Part shown: piece after piece, positions 17,193 to 25,986 of the stretch
Layout of the letters: each line of letters starts with the position of its first letter
Numbering within the stretch: the first letter of the stretch is position 1
Source of the DNA: Paraburkholderia solisilvae
GTDB lineage: Bacteria > Pseudomonadota > Gammaproteobacteria > Burkholderiales > Burkholderiaceae
Direction of reading: 5' to 3'
Assembly: GCF_902859875.1 (NCBI RefSeq)
Contig: NZ_CADIKF010000005.1
Location: 114,436 to 178,435 of the forward strand
DNA: 64,000 nt
Position numbers and translations under genes: made by a program
The notes under the pieces: generated by a model
Seen by the model: only the letters and a program-made list of their open reading frames with translations
Told to the model about the DNA's origin: nothing
Database searches by the model: none

Positions 17193-17342
17193 ATGCAAAA
17201 AATCGACCGTCACGCATTGGCGCATGCGGGCATCGCCGGTGGCAGCAACAAGGGCGGCTACAGCTCCGCCACGTCCACGTCGATAGTCGTGGTGCAGGCG
17301 AGCGCATCGCAAACGCCCACGCCTCCGCCGTCGCACCACTAA
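17193..17342 (+). CDS. Double-glycine leader peptide 3 (49 residues, extended C-terminus)
   Basis: This is the third paralogue, 2 bases after copy 2. The leader MQKIDRHALAHAGIAGG keeps the MQKI(D/E)R-x-AL core and Gly-Gly. The mature part starts with Ser18 where the others have Cys, continues NKGGYSSATSTSIVVVQ, then adds a Pro/Ser/Thr tail ending PTPPPSHH. The Cys-to-Ser change keeps a nucleophilic first residue, which matters if the N-terminus or side chain is modified. The tail could be a recognition or metal-binding extension. It is followed by a stable hairpin before the acyltransferase gene. Confidence 0.8.
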   Translation: MQKIDRHALAHAGIAGGSNKGGYSSATSTSIVVVQASASQTPTPPPSHH

Positions 17343-17350
17343 TCGGGTAA

Positions 17351-17379
17351 CGCCGCTTCAGGCGCCCGCGCCCGCGGCG
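17351..17379 (+). promoter_or_regulatory. GC hairpin after the peptide genes
   Basis: CGCCGC (17351-17356) pairs with GCGGCG (17374-17379), enclosing a second pairing GGCG (17361-17364) with CGCC (17369-17372). It begins 9 bases after the last peptide stop and has no T-run. Such a structure could protect the 3' end of a peptide-only transcript or dampen read-through, giving more precursor than machinery. This is inference from position. Confidence 0.35.
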
Positions 17380-17438
17380 CATTCTTGCAGCGTGCAGGAA
17401 AGCGCCGCGGTTACGCCGGTTGGCGCGGCATCGAATCG

Positions 17439-18392
17439 ATGAAATTTCTGCTTTCCCCGTGGCGCCTTCTGTTGCGTGCCGTGCGCCTTGGCGCGGTATG
17501 GCATTACCGGCTCCGTGCGCGGCTGTTGTGCCGTATGTCGCTGCGCACGATCGAGCACCTGGCGCTGGCGGGATGGGCGATACGCAGCATCGTCGACGCA
17601 CGCGCGCGTTGGGCCGGCCTCGAGCGATGGGAAACCGGCCGAGACGTGCTGCGGCTGCAAGCGCTGAAACGGCGTGACGTGCTGATTGGCGCGCGTCTTG
17701 AAAGGCTGATTGATCAGCGGCTGCATTTCGGCCGGCAGTTATGCCGTGCCGAGACATGGCCGGATCTGCAGGCGGTTGCCGCGGCTATTGCAAACACGAT
17801 GGCCGTACTGAAAGCCCAGGCGCCGGGGCGGCCGGTTATCGTCGCGCCGCTTCATTACGTGTCCCAGTACGCGAACATCTATGTGGTCGACGAACTGCGC
17901 AAGCAGCTCGGGCTGGAGTCGATCGGCGTCGTATCCGGCGTGCCGCGCAATCTGTATGGCGACGACGACGCGCTGATTCCGGCGATCGACGTGCTGCACA
18001 CCTACAGCGGCGAAAACCGCCACGGCCTCGGTCTGCGGGTGGCCCGGTCGCTGCGGCGCAACGGCGTGGTGGTGTTGTTCGCGGATGTGCCGCCTTACAC
18101 GCTGATGCGCTTTCCGATGGAAACAGTCAATGTCACGATGTTCGGCCGCGCGGCGCGGATTCACCACGGTGTGTTTCGTCTGGGCGCGCCTGCCGACGCA
18201 TGGCTGTTGCCGTTCTATTTGCGCTTCGAGCGAGGACGGTTCGGTGCGCAGCTGTGCGATGCAATCCCGCTCGCGGCTGCGGACGCGCCCCAACGTGTCG
18301 CGGATTGCATCGAAAGCGCGCTCACCGATAACTTCGCCCGTTCGCTCGTGACCGGCCATTCGGCGATCTATTCGTTTTCTCCGTCCCGCTGA
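17439..18392 (+). CDS. LpxL-like (LPLAT superfamily) acyltransferase homologue in the peptide cluster
   Basis: This 317-residue protein is related to lipid A lauroyl-type acyltransferases. The C-terminal half aligns by eye with LpxL: VIVAPLHYVSQYANIY (His139 in the place of the catalytic HX4(D/E) histidine), RRNGVVVLFADVPPY, FGRAARIHHGVFRLGAPADAWLLPFYLRF and a terminal substrate-site helix. The acidic partner normally five residues after the His is Tyr144 here, so the mechanism may be changed or activity lost. The N-terminus has a short hydrophobic/basic stretch suitable for membrane contact. It sits between the peptide genes and their exporter, which suggests fatty acylation of the peptides. 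The ribosome site is weak and a TTG at 17385 could also start it. Confidence 0.7.
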   Translation: MKFLLSPWRLLLRAVRLGAVWHYRLRARLLCRMSLRTIEHLALAGWAIRSIVDARARWAGLERWETGRDVLRLQALKRRDVLIGARLERLIDQRLHFGRQLCRAETWPDLQAVAAAIANTMAVLKAQAPGRPVIVAPLHYVSQYANIYVVDELRKQLGLESIGVVSGVPRNLYGDDDALIPAIDVLHTYSGENRHGLGLRVARSLRRNGVVVLFADVPPYTLMRFPMETVNVTMFGRAARIHHGVFRLGAPADAWLLPFYLRFERGRFGAQLCDAIPLAAADAPQRVADCIESALTDNFARSLVTGHSAIYSFSPSR

Positions 18393-18437
18393 CACGTGCG
18401 GCGCACGGCCCGCACCGCGACTTCCCAGCCCTCTTTG

Positions 18438-18459
18438 CCGCCTGCCGTGGCGGGTTTTT
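18438..18459 (+). terminator. Weak intrinsic terminator or attenuator inside the cluster
   Basis: CCGCC (18438-18442) pairs with GGCGG (18449-18453) across TGCCGT and is followed by G and five T residues (18455-18459). It lies in the gap between the acyltransferase and the HlyD gene. The stem is only 5 bp but all G-C. It could reduce read-through from the peptide genes to the export genes. Confidence 0.4.
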
Positions 18460-18470
18460 GCCTTACTGCA

Positions 18471-19670
18471 ATGGATCCAACCAGTCTGCCCCAGTTTCGC
18501 GACGTCCCGTGGCGATGGATTGCCTATGCGAGCTCAGCGCTGCTCATGGCGGCGATCGTCTTCGCGTTCAATCGCGAGATTGAAATCAAGCAGGACGTGC
18601 CATGCGAAATCGTGTCGTCATCCGAAGTGAAAATTCGCGGCATCAGCGGGCTGGTGTCGTCGATCTACGTTCAGCCGCGCACGCAGGTCGCACAGGGCGC
18701 GCCGCTTTTCAGGCTGCAGCGCGACCTGTCGCTCGCGAGCGACGGCCGCCAGCGCGTCGACTTCGATGCGCGGATGCATGACGAACAGCTGGCGGCCGCC
18801 GATACGCAGTGGGTGCAGCGCAAAGCGCAGTTGCGCGCGCAACTGGATGGTGCGCGCGCGACCGACGCGAGCCGGCGCGCCGAACTGTCCGCGCTCGACG
18901 AGCAGATCGCGCAGACGGATGCGCTGGCCGCGGGATCGGAGCGCAAGCTGCGGCGGCTTGAAGCCGCCGCCGGCTTTGTCACCGCAAACCGCGTCGAGGA
19001 CGCCAGCGCGGAAGTCCATCAGGCGAAGGCGAGCGTCGCGCAGAGCATCGCGCGGCGTGCGCAACTGGTCGGCGAAATCGGCGCGTTGCGCAATACGCGC
19101 GCCGATCTCGACGCGCAATCGAAGGAACTCGACGCGCGTCATGCGCGCGACGTGCAGGACATCCAGCTGCGTTTCGAGCAGTCCCGCCAGGATACGACGA
19201 TTTCCGCGCCGAAAGCGGGCACGGTCACGTTTTCGAGTCTCGTGCCCGGCCGCATGCTGGCGCCCGAAGATGTGGCGCTGGTGATCGCGACCGGCGACGA
19301 CCGCCGCCTGCGCGCCGCTCTATTGATTCCATCGCGGCGCCGCGGATTCGTGCGGATCGGTCAGACGGTACGGCTCAAATTCGATGCGTTTCCATACGCG
19401 AAGTTCGGTACGTACGAGGCGCGTATCGACGCACTATCGGATACGACGGTGGACGCCCCCGCGACGCCGGACGGCAACCAGAAAAATGCCGGCAAGCCAG
19501 CCGGCGACAGCTACATGGCATGGACGACGCTGCGCGGCCGCACGTTCGATTACGAAGGGCAGCACTTTGACATCCTGCCGGGCATGCGGGCGACGGCCAG
19601 CATCGTCGTCGAAAGAAGAACGATTGCGGAGTGGGTGCTCGCGCCGCTGTTCCGTGTATGGAGGGGCTGA
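18471..19670 (+). CDS. HlyD-family periplasmic adaptor of a type I secretion system
   Basis: This membrane-fusion protein is 399 residues from the ATG at 18471. Residues about 18-38 are one transmembrane segment (YASSALLMAAIVFAF), followed by a lipoyl-like half (VPCEIVSSSEVKIRG, VSSIYVQPRTQVAQGAPLF), a long Ala/Arg/Glu-rich coiled-coil hairpin (about residues 90-235), the second lipoyl half (TTISAPKAGTVTF) and a beta-barrel region. It would connect the C39 ABC transporter with the TolC channel. A GTG at 18396 in frame would add 25 residues but would place a terminator-like hairpin inside the gene, so I prefer the ATG. Its stop lies just before the exporter start. Confidence 0.9.
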   Translation: MDPTSLPQFRDVPWRWIAYASSALLMAAIVFAFNREIEIKQDVPCEIVSSSEVKIRGISGLVSSIYVQPRTQVAQGAPLFRLQRDLSLASDGRQRVDFDARMHDEQLAAADTQWVQRKAQLRAQLDGARATDASRRAELSALDEQIAQTDALAAGSERKLRRLEAAAGFVTANRVEDASAEVHQAKASVAQSIARRAQLVGEIGALRNTRADLDAQSKELDARHARDVQDIQLRFEQSRQDTTISAPKAGTVTFSSLVPGRMLAPEDVALVIATGDDRRLRAALLIPSRRRGFVRIGQTVRLKFDAFPYAKFGTYEARIDALSDTTVDAPATPDGNQKNAGKPAGDSYMAWTTLRGRTFDYEGQHFDILPGMRATASIVVERRTIAEWVLAPLFRVWRG

Positions 19671-19672
19671 GC

Positions 19673-21793
19673 GTGCGCATCATCTACCAGAACGAAGTGG
19701 CCGAATGCGGCTATGCCTGTCTTGCAATGGTGCTGTCCAATCTTGGCCGGGCGACCGAACCGCGCGAACTGTCGGCGTTCCGGCCCATCTCGGCTAACGG
19801 CCTTTCTCTGATGGACCTGTATGACGTGGCCGTCGAGTTCGGCCTCGCGGTGCAGGCCTATCGTTTCGATTCGGCGGCCGATCTGCACTCGATTGCGCGT
19901 GGTTCGATCCTGCACTTCGGCGGCGCGCATTTCGTGGTGTTCGAGAAGGCCGGCCGCGGCTACGTGCAGGTCATCGATCCGGCTACCGGCAGAAGACGCA
20001 TCTCGATCGATACGTTCGTCGCGAGCGCGTCGGGCTATCTGCTCGAATGCGCGGCGACGCCGGCGCTGCCGCGCATTCGCGCGAAGTCGCGAATTCCGGC
20101 GGCGCTCGCGCGCGTGCGGGCGCTGAACCCGTCGCTCCGGCAGCAACTCGCGAAGGTGCTATGGGTCGCGCTCGGCAGCCAGTTCGCGATCCTGGCGATG
20201 CCTTACCTCGGGAATCTCGTGCTCGACTATGTCGTGGCGGCCGACAACCTGAATCTGCTGAGCGTGCTGGTGCTGACGTTCGCCAGCATTTTCGCGGCCG
20301 GCGCGTTGAGTCACTACGTTGAAGCGACGCTCGTCGAACTGCTGCACGGCCGGGTGCGGATCAATTCGACCGAGGGATTGCTCGGCCACCTGCTGCGCAA
20401 CCCGATGTCGTGGTTCGAGAAGCGCCATGTCGGCGATGTCTTCGCGCGCGTCAAGGCGCAGGACGAAATCAGCGTGTACGCGACGCGTACTGTTGTGTCG
20501 CTGTGCATCGACGTGACGGTCGGCCTGCTGGCATTGTGCCTGATGCTGATGCAAAACCGGCGCCTCACGCTGGTCGCGCTGGCGATGTTTGCCATTTATG
20601 TCGCGATTGCGGTGGCCATGTTCGCGCGCATGCGCGACACCCACGCGCTGGTGGTCGAGCGCTCGGCGCGTTGCGACGACGCGCTGATCGAAACCATCCG
20701 CGCGGCATCGCTCATCAAGCTCGCGCGGGGCGAGACGCGTCGCACCGCGCTCTTTATGACGCAGTACAACGCATATATCGCGGCGACGCTGTCGAGCGCG
20801 CGCCTGACGAATACGCGAGATGCGATCCTGAAGCTCGTCAATTACGCGGACACGCTTGCAATTACCTGGTTCGCCACGCGCCTGATGCTGAGCGGAACGG
20901 TGTCCGTCGGCGTGTTCTACTCGTTCCTGATCTACAAATCGCTGCTTTCGGAGCGCTTTGCGCATGCGATCAACGCGGGCTTTTCGTATCTGATGCTGAG
21001 CGTGCCGGCGGGACGCGTGGCCGATATCGCCGACTGTGAAGAAGAACGTTACACGCCGCTCGCGGACAGCCTGAGAGCGGCGGAGGTCCGCGCATTCGAG
21101 CAGATCGAGGTGCGCGACGTGACATTCCGCTACGGCGTGTCGGACCAGCCGGTGCTGAGAAACGCGAGCATCGATATTGTCAGCGGCGACAAGATTGCGA
21201 TCATTGGCCCATCGGGCAGCGGCAAGTCGACGCTATTCAAGCTGCTGTCCGCAGCCGAGCCGCTGCAGCAAGGGCACATCGCGCTGAACGGCATCGACTG
21301 GCGCAATCTGAGCGTCGACGAAATTCGCCGCCACGCGGCGCATATGCGCCAGGGCGACCTGATTCTGCACGGCTCGATTGCCGACAACGTGTCGCTGTTT
21401 GCGGCGAGCGTCGATGAAGAGCGCGTGCACGCGACGCTCGCCGCGGTCGGCCTGCTCGACGACGTGATGCGTCTGCCGATGCGCACCCGCACCGTGATCA
21501 GCGACACGATCGCGAATATTTCGGCCGGGCAACGCCAGCGACTGCTGCTGGCGCGTGTGCTGTATCAGCGGCGCAGTCTGCTGTTGCTCGACGAACCGAC
21601 CTCCAATCTCGATCCGTTGTCGGTCCGGCATATCGCCGCGCTGCTGCGGCAGCTCGAATGCACGGTGGTCGTGATCACGCATGACCTGACGCTGGCCGCG
21701 GCATTCGACATCCGTTACCGGCTGCACGATGGCGCGTTGCTGCGCGAGACACCGGGGCAACCGAGCCTCGTCACGGAGGCTGCACATGATTGA
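19673..21793 (+). CDS. C39 peptidase-containing ABC exporter (PCAT type)
   Basis: This 706-residue transporter cuts double-glycine leaders and exports the mature peptide. The N-terminal C39 domain has the active-site Cys12 in EVAECGYACLAMV, His86 in GGAHFVVF and Asp102 in QVIDPATG, so it looks catalytically complete. A six-helix membrane domain follows (about residues 160-430), then an ATPase domain with Walker A IIGPSGSGKSTL, signature ISAGQRQRL and Walker B LLLLDEPTSNLD. GTG at 19673 is preceded by GGAGGGGC; an in-frame ATG at 19658 would overlap the hlyD stop. The three peptides just upstream are its evident substrates. Confidence 0.95.
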   Translation: MRIIYQNEVAECGYACLAMVLSNLGRATEPRELSAFRPISANGLSLMDLYDVAVEFGLAVQAYRFDSAADLHSIARGSILHFGGAHFVVFEKAGRGYVQVIDPATGRRRISIDTFVASASGYLLECAATPALPRIRAKSRIPAALARVRALNPSLRQQLAKVLWVALGSQFAILAMPYLGNLVLDYVVAADNLNLLSVLVLTFASIFAAGALSHYVEATLVELLHGRVRINSTEGLLGHLLRNPMSWFEKRHVGDVFARVKAQDEISVYATRTVVSLCIDVTVGLLALCLMLMQNRRLTLVALAMFAIYVAIAVAMFARMRDTHALVVERSARCDDALIETIRAASLIKLARGETRRTALFMTQYNAYIAATLSSARLTNTRDAILKLVNYADTLAITWFATRLMLSGTVSVGVFYSFLIYKSLLSERFAHAINAGFSYLMLSVPAGRVADIADCEEERYTPLADSLRAAEVRAFEQIEVRDVTFRYGVSDQPVLRNASIDIVSGDKIAIIGPSGSGKSTLFKLLSAAEPLQQGHIALNGIDWRNLSVDEIRRHAAHMRQGDLILHGSIADNVSLFAASVDEERVHATLAAVGLLDDVMRLPMRTRTVISDTIANISAGQRQRLLLARVLYQRRSLLLLDEPTSNLDPLSVRHIAALLRQLECTVVVITHDLTLAAAFDIRYRLHDGALLRETPGQPSLVTEAAHD

Positions 21794-23117
21794 TCGACGC
21801 CTGACAGCGAGCGTGCTTGCCGTACTGCTGTTCAGTCACGGCCACGCATCGGCGGCGGATCTGCCGCAGGTAGTGGAACAGGCCGTCGAACACGACGCGA
21901 ATGTCGCGCAAGCGCGTGCGTCATACGACGCGGCGCGCCAGGCGGTGCCCACCGCGCGCGCCGCGCTGTTGCCGCAGCTGTCGGGCGGCTGGGGGCGCGG
22001 CTATAACCGCATCGATACCGAGGATTTTCCGCGCAGCACGTACTGGCAAAGCGGCTGGACCGTCAGCCTGACGCAGCCGCTGTTCGACTGGACGCGCTGG
22101 ACCGCATACAAGCAGGCCGACGTTATCGAAGCGCGCGGCGCGGTCGAATTCGGCGGTGCGCAGCAGGCGTCGATTCTGCGCGCGGCGAAGGCGTATTTCG
22201 ATGAGCTGGCCGCGGAAGACGAGCTGCGCCGCATCGACGATTACCTCGCGGCCGTCGATGCCGAATCCGACCAGTTGCAGCGCCGGCGCGATGCGGGCGA
22301 GGCGACCGTCATCGACTTGCGCGAAGCGCAGACGCTGCGCAGTGAAATCGTTTTGCAGCAACGCGTCGCGCAGAACGCGCTGCAAACGAAGCGTCGGGCG
22401 CTCGAGCAGGTGACGGGCGCGCCTTTCGAGCCGCTGGTGCGTTTGAACGGCGCCACGGTGCTGCCTGCTGCTGCGCCCGCCGACCCGGATGCATGGGCGG
22501 CGCAGGCGCGCGAGCATGGTTTCGATGTGCAGATGCGGCAACTCGACTGGCGGATCGCGCAGTACGACGTCAGCAAGGCGCAAGCTGCGCACTATCCGGT
22601 TGCGGGCGTGACGGCGACCTACACGCCTGCGGGTGCGGCGGCGGGCTACGCGCGCCCGACGACCACGACCACCGCGATGCTGACGGTGACGGTGCCGATT
22701 TTCTCCGGCGGCGAACTGCAGGCGAAAGTGCGGGCGTCCGCCGCACTCGAAGACAAGGCGCGCAACGGTTTGCTTGCGGCGCAACGCGACGCCGAAGCGG
22801 CCGCGCGCGACAGTTTTGCCCGTTACGAAGCGGGGCGCGAGCGGACCGCGATGCTGCTCGACTTTGTCGCTGCGTGTCGCGACACGCTGGCCGCGACGCA
22901 GGCCGGCTATAAGGTCGGCAGCCGCACCAGCACCGACGTGCTGCGTGCGATGAATGCGCTGTATGTCGCGCAGCGCGACTGGCGTGCTGCGCGTTATGAC
23001 ACGATTGTCGCGCTGCTGCAGCTGAAGGCCGATACCGCGACGCTGAATCTCGACGACATTGCGGCCATCAGCACACTGCTGATGGTGCAAAGCGGCGACA
23101 ACAAGCCGCCGGCATAA
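21786..23117 (+). CDS. TolC-family outer-membrane channel
   Basis: This 443-residue outer-membrane efflux protein has a signal peptide at residues 1-24 (LTASVLAVLLFSHGHASAA). It shows two OEP repeats rich in long amphipathic helices, with typical motifs such as AARQAVPTARAALLPQLSGG, VSLTQPLFDWTRWTAYKQAD, LTVTVPIFSGGELQAKV and the late YKVGSRTSTDVLRAMNALY. It overlaps the exporter gene by 8 bases, so the two are coupled. It completes a three-part type I secretion apparatus dedicated to the peptide genes. It is the last gene of the cluster, followed by 113 bases without a clear terminator. Confidence 0.93.
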   Translation: MIDRRLTASVLAVLLFSHGHASAADLPQVVEQAVEHDANVAQARASYDAARQAVPTARAALLPQLSGGWGRGYNRIDTEDFPRSTYWQSGWTVSLTQPLFDWTRWTAYKQADVIEARGAVEFGGAQQASILRAAKAYFDELAAEDELRRIDDYLAAVDAESDQLQRRRDAGEATVIDLREAQTLRSEIVLQQRVAQNALQTKRRALEQVTGAPFEPLVRLNGATVLPAAAPADPDAWAAQAREHGFDVQMRQLDWRIAQYDVSKAQAAHYPVAGVTATYTPAGAAAGYARPTTTTTAMLTVTVPIFSGGELQAKVRASAALEDKARNGLLAAQRDAEAAARDSFARYEAGRERTAMLLDFVAACRDTLAATQAGYKVGSRTSTDVLRAMNALYVAQRDWRAARYDTIVALLQLKADTATLNLDDIAAISTLLMVQSGDNKPPA

Positions 23118-23230
23118 GGGATAACACGGCCTCGCGCGTGCACGCGGTTCCTGCCGGCGGGGTGCCGATGGGGTAAGCTGAACACTCGCCGCGACAGACG
23201 GCAACCCCAAAAAAGGATACAGGAGGCGAC

Positions 23231-24943
23231 ATGCGCAAGCTCCGCTCGCAGAGCTGGTTCGGCAGGGACGACAAAGATGGTTTCATCCACCGTTCTTGGA
23301 TGAAAAATCAGGGTATTCCGCATGACGAATTCGATGGCCGCCCGGTGATCGGCATCTGTAATACGTGGTCCGAACTCACCCCATGCAACGCGCATTTCCG
23401 CGAACTGGCCGACTATGTGAAGCGCGGCGTGCGCGAAGCCGGCGGCTTGCCGCTCGAATTCCCGGTGATGTCGCTCGGTGAAACGAATCTGCGCCCGACC
23501 GCGATGCTGTTTCGCAATCTCGCGTCGATGGATGTCGAAGAGTCGATTCGCGGCAATCCGATCGACGGCGTGATCCTGCTGGTCGGCTGCGACAAGACGA
23601 CGCCCGCGCTGTTGATGGGCGCCGCGTCATGCAATCTGCCCGCGCTCGCGGTGTCCGGCGGTCCGATGCTGAACGGCCGCTTTCGTGGCGGCACGCTCGG
23701 CTCGGGCACGGGCGTCTGGCAAATGTCCGAGGAGGTGCGGGCCGGCACGATGACGCAGCAGGAGTTTGTCGAGGCCGAATCGTGCATGAACCGCTCGCGC
23801 GGCCACTGCATGACAATGGGCACCGCGTCGACGATGGCGTCGATGGTCGAATCGCTCGGCATGGGGCTGCCGCACAATGCGGCCATCCCGGCGGTCGACG
23901 CGCGCCGTCAGGTGCTCGCGCATATGGCCGGGCGCCGTATCGTCGACATGGTGCGCGACGACCTGACCATGGATAAAATCCTGACCCGTCAGGCATTCGA
24001 AAACGCGATTCGCACGAATGCGGCAATCGGCGGCTCGACCAATGCGGTTGTGCATCTGATCGCGCTCGCGAAACGCATCGGCGTCGAGCTGACGCTCGAA
24101 GACTGGGAACTCGGCTCCGAGGTGCCGTGTCTCGTGAATCTGCAGCCGTCCGGCGAATTCCTGATGGAAGACTTCTATTACGCCGGCGGTTTGCCCGCGG
24201 TATTGCGTCAACTGGGCGAACAGGGGCTGCTGCATCGCGATGCACTGACGGTGAACGGCAAGACGATCTGGGACAACGTGAGCGACGCCGCGAACTACAA
24301 CCAGCAGGTCATCACGACGTTCGCCGAGCCGTTCAAGCCGCACGCGGGCATTGCGGTGCTCAAGGGCAACCTCGCGCCGAACGGCGCGGTGATCAAGCCG
24401 TCGGCCGCTACCGCGTCGCTGCTCAAGCATCGCGGCCGCGCGGTGGTGTTCGAGAACGTCGAGGAGTTGCATGAAAAGATCGACGACGATTCACTCGATA
24501 TCGACGAACACTGTGTGATGGTATTGAAGGGCGCGGGCCCGAAAGGCTACCCGGGTTTTGCGGAAGTCGGCAATATGCCGCTGCCGAAGAAGGTGCTGCA
24601 AAAAGGCATTACCGATATGGTGCGTATCTCCGACGGGCGCATGAGCGGCACCGCGTACGGCGCGGTGGTGTTGCACGTGTCGCCGGAGGCCGCCGCGGGC
24701 GGGCCGCTCGCGCTGGTGCGCACCGGCGACATGATCGAACTCGACGTGGGGGCGCGCCGGCTGCATCTGGACGTCTCCGACGAGGAACTCGCCCGCCGTC
24801 GCGCGCAATGGCAGGCGCCCGAATTGCCGCAGCGCGGCTATTACCGGCTGTATGTCGAGCACGTGTTGCAGGCGGACCAGGGCGCGGACCTCGATTTTCT
24901 GGTCGGTTCGAGCGGCGCACCGGTGCCGCGCGAATCGCATTGA
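23231..24943 (+). CDS. IlvD/Edd-family sugar-acid dehydratase, L-arabinonate dehydratase-like
   Basis: This 570-residue iron-sulfur dehydratase converts a sugar acid to its 2-keto-3-deoxy derivative. The likely [2Fe-2S] ligands are Cys52 (LTPCNAH), Cys120 (LLVGCDKTTP) and Cys193 (RGHCMTMGTAS). The conserved C-terminal VRISDGRMSGTAYGAVVLH is present. The whole protein reads like the rhizobial L-arabinonate dehydratase group (RKLRSQSWFG start, HRSWMKNQG). AGGAGGCGAC precedes the ATG. The next gene, 12 bases on, is a DHDPS-family lyase, the usual partner in the non-phosphorylative pentose pathway. The substrate could also be another aldonate such as D-xylonate. Confidence 0.88.
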   Translation: MRKLRSQSWFGRDDKDGFIHRSWMKNQGIPHDEFDGRPVIGICNTWSELTPCNAHFRELADYVKRGVREAGGLPLEFPVMSLGETNLRPTAMLFRNLASMDVEESIRGNPIDGVILLVGCDKTTPALLMGAASCNLPALAVSGGPMLNGRFRGGTLGSGTGVWQMSEEVRAGTMTQQEFVEAESCMNRSRGHCMTMGTASTMASMVESLGMGLPHNAAIPAVDARRQVLAHMAGRRIVDMVRDDLTMDKILTRQAFENAIRTNAAIGGSTNAVVHLIALAKRIGVELTLEDWELGSEVPCLVNLQPSGEFLMEDFYYAGGLPAVLRQLGEQGLLHRDALTVNGKTIWDNVSDAANYNQQVITTFAEPFKPHAGIAVLKGNLAPNGAVIKPSAATASLLKHRGRAVVFENVEELHEKIDDDSLDIDEHCVMVLKGAGPKGYPGFAEVGNMPLPKKVLQKGITDMVRISDGRMSGTAYGAVVLHVSPEAAAGGPLALVRTGDMIELDVGARRLHLDVSDEELARRRAQWQAPELPQRGYYRLYVEHVLQADQGADLDFLVGSSGAPVPRESH

Positions 24944-24955
24944 GCGCGACGCGCG

Positions 24956-25888
24956 ATGAGCACCGCTGGAACATTGTCTGCGCCGGCCGGCATGTGGCCT
25001 GTGCTGTACGCGTACTTCGACGCGCAGAACCGGCTCGATCGCGACATGATGCGCCGGCAGGTCGACGCGACGATCGAAGCCGGTGCGAGCGGCGTGGTCA
25101 TTCTCGGTCTGGCTACCGAGGTGAACCGTCTGTCGCTCGCAGAGAAGCAGTGCGTCATCGACTGGGCGGCGGCGGATATTGCATTGCGTGTGCCGCTCGC
25201 GGTAACGGTCACCGGCGATACGGTGGATGCGCAGGTTGCGTTGGCCGATTACGCGGCCGATCGCGGCGCAACAGGTCTGATTTTGCAACCGCCTTCGATG
25301 CGCGGCCGGCCGGAATCGTTCTATTTCGATTTCTTTGCGGCGGTCATGCAACGCACGCGCTTGCCGGCCGGTATCCAGAACGCGCCCGAGTATCTCGGCG
25401 TCGGCCTGTCCACACAATCGGTCGTTGCGCTTGCCGCCCAATGCCCGCAGTTTCGCTGGCTGAAGGGCGAGGGGCCCGCCGTCACGATTCAGACGACCAT
25501 CGAACGTCTGCGCGCGCTGGGCAAACCTTGGGCGGTGTTTAACGGCAGAGGCGGGCAGGAACTCGTCGACAATCTGCGTGCAGGTTGTGCGGGACTGATT
25601 GTCGCGCCGGATACGTTCGACTGGCAGGCCGCAATTTATCAGGCGTTTGCAGCGGGCGATGCCGCACGTGCAGAACGCTTGTACGCGCAACTATTGCCCA
25701 CAATCGTGTTCGTGATGCAATCGCTGGACACGCTGACCTGTTACGGCAAGCGCATCGCCGCGTGGCGGATGGGCGCGGACGTGGCGCACGATCGCGGCAT
25801 CGCGCCGACACCGTTCGGACTCGAGTGTGCGCGGCGTTTCGCGGCAAGCCTCGGGGCGTTCGGTGACCGGCGGCAGGCGCGCCCGTAG
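24956..25888 (+). CDS. DHDPS-family lyase, probable 2-keto-3-deoxy sugar-acid dehydratase or aldolase
   Basis: This 310-residue TIM-barrel enzyme of the DapA superfamily has Schiff-base Lys170 in FRWLKGEGPAV and catalytic Tyr146 in IQNAPEYLG; GASGVVILGLATEVNRLS matches the family substrate loop. Together with the dehydratase just upstream it fits the AraC-AraD pair of the Azospirillum L-arabinose pathway, in which it would dehydrate 2-keto-3-deoxy-L-arabinonate. Aldol cleavage of the same type of substrate is an alternative. The two genes form a small operon downstream of, but unrelated to, the secretion cluster. Confidence 0.83.
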   Translation: MSTAGTLSAPAGMWPVLYAYFDAQNRLDRDMMRRQVDATIEAGASGVVILGLATEVNRLSLAEKQCVIDWAAADIALRVPLAVTVTGDTVDAQVALADYAADRGATGLILQPPSMRGRPESFYFDFFAAVMQRTRLPAGIQNAPEYLGVGLSTQSVVALAAQCPQFRWLKGEGPAVTIQTTIERLRALGKPWAVFNGRGGQELVDNLRAGCAGLIVAPDTFDWQAAIYQAFAAGDAARAERLYAQLLPTIVFVMQSLDTLTCYGKRIAAWRMGADVAHDRGIAPTPFGLECARRFAASLGAFGDRRQARP

Positions 25889-25963
25889 TGTGCTGCTGTG
25901 GTGTGCCGCTGTAGTGAGCAGTGGTAATGTGCTGCGGTAGTGTGCTGTGGTAGTGTGCCGCAA
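25886..25963. repeat. Degenerate GTAGTGTGCTG short tandem repeat
   Basis: After the lyase gene, variants of GTAGTGTGCTGCTGTG recur about five times in 78 bases (for example GTAGTGTGCTG at 25886 and again near 25936, GTAGTGTGCCGC near 25952). It lies between convergent genes. It is probably slippage-generated and carries no recognisable signal. Confidence 0.6.
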
Positions 25964-25986
25964 CCGCTCCGTCAAAAAGCTGCGTG

